Source of the DNA: Priapulus caudatus
Taxonomy: Eukaryota > Priapulida > Priapulimorpha > Priapulimorphida > Priapulidae
Length of the DNA: 25,362 nt
Reading direction: 5' to 3'
Assembly: GCF_000485595.1 (NCBI RefSeq)
Contig: NW_014578827.1
Location: forward strand, 35,868-61,229
Of the stretch, positions 17,998 to 25,362 are shown one piece after another. A program made the position numbers and the translations under genes. Under the pieces are notes generated by a model, which was not told where the DNA came from, made no database searches, and saw only the letters and a list, made by a program, of their open reading frames with translations. How positions within the stretch are numbered: the first letter of the stretch is position 1; each line of letters opens with the position of its first letter.

Positions 17998-18858
17998 GTT
18001 CACCTGTGTGTTACCTGTGGCTCACTCGAAGCCACATTACCTGCGAGTCATCTGTGACTTAGCTGCAAAACATCTGTGACTTAGCTGCGAATCGTCTGTG
18101 ACTTAGCTGCGAAACATCTGTGACTTAGCTGCGAAACATCTGTGACTCAGCTGCGAAAAATCTGTGACTTAGCTGCGAAACATCTGTGACTTACGTGCGA
18201 ATAATCTGTGACCTACCTTTGACACACCTGTGGCTTATTCGGGACGTTTACATACTGAGTGGCTCACCTGTGGCTCACCAGAGTTGGTCACCTGTGTGAC
18301 CTACCTGTAGCTCACCTGTGGCTCGCCTGTGACTTACCTGTGACTTACCTGTAGCTCATCTGTAGCTCACCTGTGACTTACCTGTAGCTCACCTGTAGCT
18401 CACCTGTGACTTACCTGTGACTTACCTGTAGCTCATCTGTAGCTCACCTGTGACTTACCTGTAGCTCACCTGTAGCTCACCTGTAGCTCACCTGTGACTT
18501 ACCTGTAGCTCACCTGTAGCTCACATGTGACTTACCTGTAGCTCACCTGTAGCTCACCTGTGACTTACCTGTAGCTCACCTGTAGCTCACCTGTGACTTA
18601 CCTGTAGCTCACATGTAGCTCACTTGTAGCTCACCTGTAGCTCACCTGTAGCTCACCTGAGTGACATACCTGTGGGTCACCTCAGTGACAAACCTGTGGG
18701 TCACCTCAGTGACAAACCTGTGGCTCACCTCAGTGACATACCTGTGGCTCACCTCAGTGACATACCTGTGGCTCACCTCAGTGACATACCTGTGGCTCAC
18801 CTCAGCGACATACCTGTGGCTCACCTCAGTGACATACCTGTGGCTCACCTGTACTCAG
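17998..18858. repeat. ACCTGT minisatellite with 11-, 22- and 24-bp units
   Basis: Three zones can be read. 18040-18200 is a 22-bp unit (ATCTGTGACTTAGCTGCGAA plus two bases). 18290-18650 is an 11-bp unit alternating ACCTGTAGCTC and ACCTGTGACTT. 18655-18850 is a 24-bp unit carrying TCAGTGACATACCTGTGGCT. Every unit holds (A)CCTGT or ATCTGT. On the minus strand the 11-mer reads CAGGTGAGCTA, a repeated 5' splice-site-like and CAGGTG E-box word. Octapeptide-repeat open frames are artefacts of the 24-bp period. Confidence 0.92.
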
Positions 18859-19014
18859 GTGAGGTGCGCGGCGGGCAGGTGCGCTGAGCGGTGCTGCGTG
18901 CTCGCGCGGGAGGCTGAGGAGAGCGAGAGGAGAGGATGCGGTGGAGATGCTCTTTGTTCTACTCGTGCTACTGTTTCTCTCCGGGCTCTGCCTCTTTGCA
19001 TTCCTAATGTTCAG
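18859..19014 (+). CDS. Candidate exon (Cys-rich or hydrophobic reading), unproven
   Basis: The segment starts after 'gtactcag' at the edge of the minisatellite and ends in a strong donor, CAG|GTAAGA (19015). Phase 0, matching the other exons, gives 52 codons with seven Cys (starting VRCAAGRCAERCC) and no Gly-X-Y. A second reading starts at ATG 18947 and gives a very hydrophobic stretch, MLFVLLVLLFLSGLC and onward, 22 codons plus two bases, like a signal or membrane segment. Both readings join in frame to the acceptor at 19655 and soon reach a stop. The two readings are mutually exclusive as main product. I recognise neither. Only the splice signals and openness support it. Confidence 0.25.
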
Positions 19015-19098
19015 GTAAGACCAATGCTCTCTCTCACCGCAACTCTCTACTCAATCTCATCCATCGTTTTCTTTACGTTCTCCCTCTCTCTCTTCGCT

Positions 19099-19140
<42 letters not shown>

Positions 19141-19654
19141 CTTCTCTATCCTATCTTCTCTTCTATTCCTCACATTTCCCCTTCTATCGTCCAGGAGGTC
19201 AACCGTAACTGGTTTTCTTTATGCTTGATTCTGCATCTCTTCTCTCCCCTCCTTTCCTTAGAGCCCCCTCGTGTTCTCCTTCCCTCTCCTCTCCTTCTTC
19301 GCGGTGATTCTCTCATCTACCAATCACATCTCCCTCTCCTCACTCACTACTCTATCTACTTCTAGTCAAGCGAGACCGGTAATCTAGAACCATGCAATAT
19401 CGCTATGCGCATGCGAGATGCCTATCTATATACCTAAGCGCGTCACTGTGATATCTAAATAATAGTGCCATAACTATCTATCTCGTAATTCCCTCTGTCC
19501 CCACGTTCCTGGTGGTGTCACTGACAAATTCCACTGCTCAGTAGCATGCTGCTCCATTATGTGAGGAGTGGGCCAACTCTTTCCTGTTCAGTTACGTCAC
19601 TGCTCTATCCTATCCTCATTCTCACTACCTTATCTTTCTCTCTCTCTCATGCAG

Positions 19655-19795
19655 GGGACTATTCTTTATCTCGGATCCTTTCAACCTACCCACACGTCAA
19701 GTTACTGACTGAGTCAACTTAGCTCATGTCGCCCGCTCATCCCTAGAATCATATCAATACTTCTTCCGCTACCAATAAAGATTATATAGTACCGT
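19655..19795 (+). CDS. Candidate terminal exon with stop and poly-A signal
   Basis: A strong acceptor (pyrimidine run, 'ctctctctctcatgcag', AG at 19653-19654) precedes GGG. In phase 0, 17 codons (GTILYLGSFQPTHTSSY) reach TGA at 19706-19708; in the frame that continues the hydrophobic reading from 18947, 18 codons reach TGA a few bases later. AATAAA lies at 19774-19779, about 65 bp beyond. The intron from 19015 would be 640 bp. No NC1 or other known collagen C-terminal domain is encoded, so if it ends the collagen gene the tail is short and unlike type IV. Confidence rests on signals only. Confidence 0.25.
19774..19779 (+). terminator. AATAAA polyadenylation signal candidate
   Basis: A canonical hexamer 65-70 bp after the candidate stop codons. 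A T/GT-rich downstream element is not obvious. Confidence 0.25.
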
Positions 19796-21460
19796 TCTTA
19801 CGCTGTAGCCTTCGTCGAGTACGCCACACGTTAGCACAGTGATCGCGGGGAGACTCGTGCGAGCTTCATCTAATTAATAGATTCATCACTAGATACACGA
19901 CAATTTCTCGTTTTCATCGCATTATCGCTTCATTATATATTACTCAGCAGCTCATCAACGGTTTAGCCTTTCTCACTCAATATCCTTCTCTCTCTCTCTC
20001 CTCTCATTCTCTTCCAAGTCTTGTAACTCTCTCACTCTCTCATCTCACCAATCTTCTTCTTCGCGTCGCTCCCATTTTCCTCGTCCTGATCATATACTCA
20101 AATTCTCATCCTCTCACCACTCTCGCCATGTAACTATGACTCCCCCTACTGGCATCGTAACAACTTCGTACCATCTTTGCGCAGTCCTACCCAACGGCTC
20201 ACAACTCTTCTCTCACGCTCTCCACTACCGCTTAGCTAATCGATTACCAGCTATACGTCGGCAGTAAGCCACTCCTCGTACTGAACACATGCGTCTCGTC
20301 TGGTTCATTTTCCGGGCTGCTTCGCCCCCGGCATAGAGCATGTTTGGCAACACATCTCCAAGTTGTTTGCCTTGGGTTCTACTCACCGTCCTTCGTACTA
20401 TCTCTACAAATCGAGATTAATCCTCCTCTCTGCTCCCATACAATCTTTATGTCGCATTTACATTCTCGACTATCTATCGGCCAGAGTCTCTCGCTCACAC
20501 TCTCTCACTACACAACCTGCGCTCATTCTAACCTCTCACTCCTACTTCATAACTAGTCTACATGCTTGGTGGCCACTTTAGCGGCTGCCACCTTTCCTTA
20601 TCTCGGCTCTCGTTCAATCCTCCGTCTATTTTGTCTCCATCTGTTAAACAGTCTTTCGCCGAGCTTTCCCCACGACCAAACTTCTGCTAAACTCCATACT
20701 GTTTCTCGGCCGTCGCTAACGCCGTTAACCCTTGGCATTCCGCAAGTGTCTCCGCACACCTGTCGACACGAGCCAGTACCAACAATGACTTATCAACACC
20801 ATTGCCTCACGTCTGACGCATTTCTCTGGTTTAGATCAGACTGGAAGCGACCTTACAATAATTACCTTAAGATGTGGGAGCGCTCCTTGTGTTATCCCCA
20901 TTGGGTCTTGAACACTGTTTCCCACTTGCCCATTTGTTGTTTTCGTCGTTGAGCCAATGCTGTCTGCAACCGCGCTTGTGCAAAAATTTCTGCCAATATT
21001 TAATGTTTTTTAACGTGAATTGGAAAAAAATAAAATGGAAAAAAATAGCCCATGCAACGTGTCCATGATCGTAGATGTTGCCGACCAAGTTTGGAACGCG
21101 ATCTCCGGTTCTTGAAGGCCGTGCAAGGGCCTGGCCGTCGCGAACCGCGTACCAATCACGCCCCTATCTATAGCGCACCTCCCTCAGCCCACCGCGTTTC
21201 TTACTAGGCTTGTCCCTCTTCCTCTCCGCCGCTCCTAACCGGCCATGCTTCTCCCTTGCCTCCATTCCGGTCGCTCGTTCTTTTGGTCTCATCACAAACG
21301 CATCCGTGTGCGAATTGGCAGCCCACACACACCGAGCTCCACTGGCAGTATCTGTCCGCAGTCAGCCGCCAGCTGGCAGGCAATGCTCGCGCTGCGGTGC
21401 GTGCGCTCAAACACGGTAATGCACGCAAATCACTGACTCGTTCCAGCAGCTGGTCGTTGT
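19796..21460. other. No recognised gene
   Basis: Mixed sequence with scattered CT-rich words. Open frames are short and show no family features. A CTCF-like motif (12/14, minus) is at 20140-20153. Confidence 0.6.
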
Positions 21461-21512
21461 ATTACGCACGCATACACACACTCGCACGCATACACACACA
21501 CACACACTAACA

Positions 21513-21547
<35 letters not shown>

Positions 21548-21639
21548 CACCACACAACACACACTGTACAGTGTATCACTTCATGTACTGACGCAGTACA
21601 ACATACACGTACACACCACACCACACACACGCACACCGG

Positions 21640-21690
<51 letters not shown>

Positions 21691-21860
21691 ACACCCACAA
21701 CAAAACCACACAACACCACACACACACCCAACCATCACACACCAACACCCACACCCACCACACACACACCACACCACCCACATCACACGTACCCCCTCCC
21801 CCCCCACACACACACACGTACCCCCCCGCCACCACACACACACGCGACCTACCACACAAC
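21460..21860. repeat. CA-rich microsatellite region
   Basis: (CA)n blocks at about 21495-21545 and 21648-21690, joined by CACCACA-type DNA with C runs. Cys/Val readings on the minus strand are artefacts. Confidence 0.92.
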
Positions 21861-23430
21861 AACGACACACATCACCGAGCGATCTAATACACTGAGCGTC
21901 TACTGTTTAACACTAACGCTAAACGACGCAGCTCACGTGCCACACAGCTACACTCCTAAGACCCGACTATAGCTCGCTAGGTCCGGGCCGGCTAATCACA
22001 CAGTCACCGAGCACACACCACTGTATCAACTATAGCACGCCACGATGATATAAGCACAACGGGGACCCAACACATACCGCCGAGCCGAGCCACGAAATGC
22101 AATGCGCCATATATGATGTCATTATGAGCGACAACGAGTTTAGTATAGCGAGCTGACGAGAGCATCTACAGTCAGAACAACAACGAACAATAACAAACAC
22201 CACACAGTACCAACAAAACAACACAACACCAGACAGCAGCTAGGCATGCAACGACACCATATATGCAACCTAACATTTTCCCATATACAGCGAGATAAAC
22301 CGCCTAGCAAGCGGAGAACAGCCACGACCGAACGGCAACCAATCATCACAAACCGAATCGAGACAACCCAGCAAAACTAAGTCAGAACCCGAAAAACAGA
22401 GCGAACAAGCAGTGAGCTTTGAGTCTTAGCGAGGAGACGGGTCGCCGATGATGGGCTGCGAACGTGGGAGTGGGGGAGGATGGGAGCGGTAGTGCGAGAG
22501 TTAGCTGCAAAGGCGATAGGTGCGGTGGGGTGGTTGTGAGCCGGTGGGAGCCAGTTGAGAGGCCGGATTGAGATGCAGTGCTCGTAAGCGAGCCGTGCGA
22601 ATATCACACGAGTCAAATGACGCGCCGTGTCACAGAAATTATAGATGCGACATGATACACCGTCGGGATACAAAACTTATTAAATATGATAGAGCCAAAC
22701 TCAATAGCGGGCACACGCGGCTGCACCATACAAGTATGTATTGAGTGCGCGCTGCGCTGCGAGATGCGTTAGAGTCCGCGTAGCACGAGACGACACGATA
22801 ACAGATCATGTCTATAACTATATAAGTGTGCGCATGCGCCCGCGCTCGCGTACGTGCTCAGTCACCTTGTCCCTCTTTCGCTCGCCGCGTCGCGTCAACG
22901 TACTACTCCCTCCTTAACCGACACGTCCATCAATCTTTCTCTCCTCACTGGAGCGTTCTTCTTCTCTTTCCTTTCTGGGACGAAACATCACGCCCTTTTC
23001 TCACAGAGCTAGGGGGCAACAGTTGACTACAGACTGACCGCACTATTCACTATCAATATACAATGGAGGACGACGAGAGATAGCTATGCTCCTGGTGACA
23101 AGGTCGGCGCACCCGAGATGTAAGCGCCACTAACAAACCACAGCAATTAATACCACCGTTCCGCGGCACATTCCTTCCTCATTACCACCTGCTATCGGGC
23201 AGTCCGGAACGCCTGATCGCATCTACCATGTGATGACAACAGCGATAATGAAAACCTCGTACATACCACGCTCGTTCTGCATTAGCCACATCCTGCTCAT
23301 AGCCTCAAGGTGCACGACAGCACACCGTCTGATGCCTTAGACTGAGAGCGACAAACACCTGTATACCATGTTGTGCCTAGCACGAGTCCCTGTACTCTCA
23401 ACGCACCCACTGTATGGGTGATCATTGCGA
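21861..23430. other. No recognised gene
   Basis: No splice-bounded Gly-X-Y exon, tRNA-like B box or recognisable protein family was found on either strand. Confidence 0.6.
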
Positions 23431-23433
23431 GAC

Positions 23434-24220
23434 CCATGATACCTGTAAGTGATAGCACACCTGTCTACCTGTAAGTGATAGCACACCTGTCTACCTGTAA
23501 GTGATAGCACACCTGACATCCTACCTGTAACGGTATCGCGCTACACCCTCTACCTGTATGTGATAGCACATCCTGTACCTCAACCCTGTCACTGCTATGA
23601 CAGCAACGCTGGCGCGACACACGTCTCTCCAGCACACCTTCACCCTGTATCCCGATACGCACAGCCTGTCTACCTGTAAGAGTAGCAACACGGCTGTATA
23701 CCTGTATGTGAGAGCACACCTGTATACCTGTATGTGAGAGCACACCTGTATACCTGTATGTGAGAGCACACCTGTATACCTGTATGTGAGAGCACACCTG
23801 TCACATCAAACCCTGAGTATGTGAAGAGGCACACTGTAGTAGCCCTGTATGTGAGAGCACGCACGCGTGTGAGAAACCGCCTGAGTGAGAGCACACCTTA
23901 ACACACACTTCAATGCTTTCAGTCGCACACACCTACGTTAGGACTGGCGCGACCGGACATCAATGAGAGCACACTGTTTACCCCTATCTAGTGAGATCCA
24001 TCTACCTTATAGCCTAGTATTGTGAGAGCACACCCTTGTTTACCTGTAAACGTGCAGCAGCACCACCGTCCAGCTAGGCCTTGCGCTGGTAACCAATCAG
24101 TGAGAGCACACCTGTTTACCTCATCTGTGCCATCGAGTAATGCCACACCCTTGCAACAGCCACTCGGAAGGCGCGGAGGGGGCGGGTTACTGAAAGCACA
24201 CCGTATACCTCGTAACCATG
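23434..24220. repeat. 26-bp ACCTGT minisatellite, decaying to the right
   Basis: Clean copies of ACCTGTAAGTGATAGCACAC plus CTGTCT (three at about 23440-23517) and of ACCTGTATGTGAGAGCACAC plus CTGTAT (four at about 23700-23800). Beyond 23800 only fragments such as GTGAGAGCACAC remain, spaced irregularly up to about 24210. The unit shares ACCTGT with the 18-kb array. Confidence 0.9.
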
Positions 24221-24482
24221 CGACCCATCCCATCGCATCATCTCTGTCGCCGAGAAATACTCTCATAAGCGGCGCGAGCGCGCACGCTAGACGCACACAT
24301 CAGTCCTCCTCTTCACGCACCGCTGGCGGCGACACACACGTCCTCAGGTCTCAGCGCACGGCTCGGGACGACTACGAATGGTCCCCTCTCACCACGCACG
24401 GCTGACCACATACCTGTCTCGCTGTCCGCTCTGTGCACTGCAACAGCGGCCACTGCCTAGGAGAACCGTAAGCAGCCCGTAG

Positions 24483-24587
24483 CCCGACGCCCTCCACACT
24501 GTTCACCCACACGACGCACTCGCATCAACTGTCACGAAGTGCCGGCCGTGTGCTTCCTGTCCCTGTGTGAAAGGCGAACGCGGGAAG
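24483..24587 (+). CDS. Candidate Cys-rich exon resembling collagen IV 7S start
   Basis: A frame open from a TAG acceptor (24480-24482, in frame as a stop) to AAG|GTGGAA (donor at 24588) gives 35 codons in phase 0 at both ends, like the confident exons. It ends CRPCASCPCVKGERGK. Type IV collagen chains begin, just after the signal peptide, with a C-x2-C-x-C cluster followed by VKG and Gly-X-Y (7S domain), which cross-links four trimers. The match is in Cys spacing and the KGERG continuation. Against it: both splice sites are weak, the first 19 residues are unremarkable, and the start of a chain would lie downstream of triple-helix exons on the same strand. A Cys-bearing interruption of a helix is an alternative. 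Confidence 0.35.
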
Positions 24588-24593
24588 GTGGAA

Positions 24594-24900
24594 GATACAC
24601 GCGGGAGGGAGCGGGGAAGGGTGGAGGGAGGAGGGAAGCGCGGGCTGAGCGGTGAGGTCTATGGTGGAAGGAAGCCGGGAGTAGGTGGAGGTGAGGGAGT
24701 CGGGGAGGGTAGAGGGAGTGGGGGGAGAGTGGTGGTAGGAGGGAGCGGGGGGACGTTGGAGGGAGCGGGGGGAGGGTGGAGGGAGTGGGGGGAGGGTGGA
24801 GGTAGGAGGGAGCGGGGGACAGTGGAGGAAGCGGGGTGAGGGTGAAGGGAGGAGGGAGCGGGGTGAGGGTGGAGGGAGGATGGGAGTATAGCAGGAACTG
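24594..24900. repeat. GGGAGG / GGGTGG purine-rich minisatellite
   Basis: Imperfect units of about 20-25 bp around 'ggagggagcggggtgaggg'. The + strand is nearly pyrimidine-free, with strong G-quadruplex potential. It begins directly after the candidate Cys-rich exon, as similar tracts do after the exons at 5035 and 16542. Confidence 0.88.
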
Positions 24901-24949
24901 TAGGGAGGGAGGGGTGCTGCGGGAAGGCTAGGTGTGGGTACGAGAAAGT

Positions 24950-25058
24950 ATCTCTCTCCTCCTCCTCTTCCGTCTTTCTTTCTCTCACTCTCTTTCTCTC
25001 TCGTCCACGCTCTCTCTGATTCCATCTCTCGCTCTCGCTCTACTTTTCTCTCTATCTC

Positions 25059-25092
<34 letters not shown>
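24950..25092. repeat. CT-rich tract ending in (CT)n
   Basis: C/T-rich with a (CT)n run at about 25062-25092, bounded by an N at 25093. Confidence 0.9.
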
Positions 25093-25093
25093 N

Positions 25094-25340
25094 CTGCTAC
25101 TGCTGCTGCTGACTGCTGCTGCTGCTGCTACTGCTGCTGCTGCTGCTGCTAATGCTGCTAATGCTGCTACTGCTACTGCTGCTGCAACTGCTGCTGCTGC
25201 TGCTAATGCTGCTAATGCTGCTACTACTGCTGCTGCTGCTACTGCTACTGCTGCTGTTGCTGCTAATGCTGCTAATGCTACTGCTGCTGCTGCTGCTGAT
25301 GCTGCTGCTGCTGATGCTGCTACTACTGCTGCTAATGCTG
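25094..25340. repeat. (CTG)n array with AAT interruptions
   Basis: About 245 bp of CTG/GCT triplets with CTA and AAT interruptions. The block AATGCTGCTAATGCT recurs at 25151, 25205 and 25265 (54- and 60-bp steps), giving a higher-order period. Poly-Ala, poly-Leu and poly-Cys frames are open on the + strand but nothing supports coding use. Confidence 0.9.
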
Positions 25341-25362
25341 CGGCGAAATAGCTGTCCTGTGT

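Noticed and set aside
17998-18858. CRISPR-like regular repeats
   Set aside because: Units are contiguous short tandem repeats without unique spacers, in an animal gene region.
18642-18887. Octapeptide-repeat frames on both strands
   Set aside because: The 24-bp period leaves several frames open; there is no independent evidence of coding.
20867-21088. Short frames on both strands near 'ggaaaaaaataaaatgg'
   Set aside because: No domain, low complexity, no splice context; could be an old dispersed repeat but I cannot identify it.
24567-24839. Gly/Arg-rich frame continuing past 24587 as a collagen helix
   Set aside because: After KGERGK the Gly spacing is irregular and follows the GGGAGG repeat, not Gly-X-Y.

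Overview
This is eukaryotic (animal) genomic DNA carrying part of a split collagen gene on the + strand. Seven exons can be read with confidence (5035-5124, 5930-6010, 7841-7942, 8336-8479, 10158-10235, 14819-14917, 16542-16622). Each is bounded by AG/GT splice sites, is a multiple of 3 bp, starts and ends in phase 0, and encodes Gly-X-Y triplets. Together they give 225 codons. Exon lengths (90, 81, 102, 144, 78, 99, 81 bp) do not follow the 45/54/108-bp rule of fibrillar collagens, and the helix is interrupted in at least three exons. That points to a non-fibrillar collagen, either basement-membrane type IV-like or a transmembrane/multiplexin class. The class-defining C-terminal domain is not visible, so no gene symbol is given. 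An eighth collagen exon at 4058-4167 is recognisable but switches frame three times.

Layout: 1-1020 is a degenerate TGG-rich minisatellite. 1021-3000 has no recognised gene. 3000-3935 is a long polypyrimidine tract. 4058-16622 holds the collagen exons. Their introns contain CT, CA, TATC and poly-C tracts, a 5'-truncated LINE inserted inside a terminal-inverted-repeat DNA transposon (8596-9501), an assembly gap (11993-12093) and several palindromic regulatory-type motifs. 16623-25362 is mostly tandem repeats and unrecognised DNA. It has three weak exon candidates: a phase-0 Cys-rich piece ending in a strong donor (18859-19014), a possible terminal exon with stop and AATAAA (19655-19795), and a Cys-rich exon resembling the N-terminal 7S region of collagen IV (24483-24587).

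The organism is a metazoan and probably a bilaterian. The evidence is spliced collagen exons, a CR1/Jockey-type LINE, a TA-flanked TIR element, and an unexpected number of matches to the CTCF core motif. I cannot name the species. Base quality looks uneven: indel-like noise in the first kilobase, a frame-broken exon, a gap whose two flanks look like duplicates, and an N at a repeat junction. Regulatory calls are motif matches only.

Working as one gene, the exons would encode a stretch of secreted or membrane-anchored triple helix. Phase-0 borders mean any exon could be skipped without losing the reading frame. The most notable observations are the CTCF-like cluster in the 10.2-14.8 kb intron, the 7S-like Cys exon at the right end, and the ACCTGT minisatellites whose minus strand repeats a 5' splice-site-like word.
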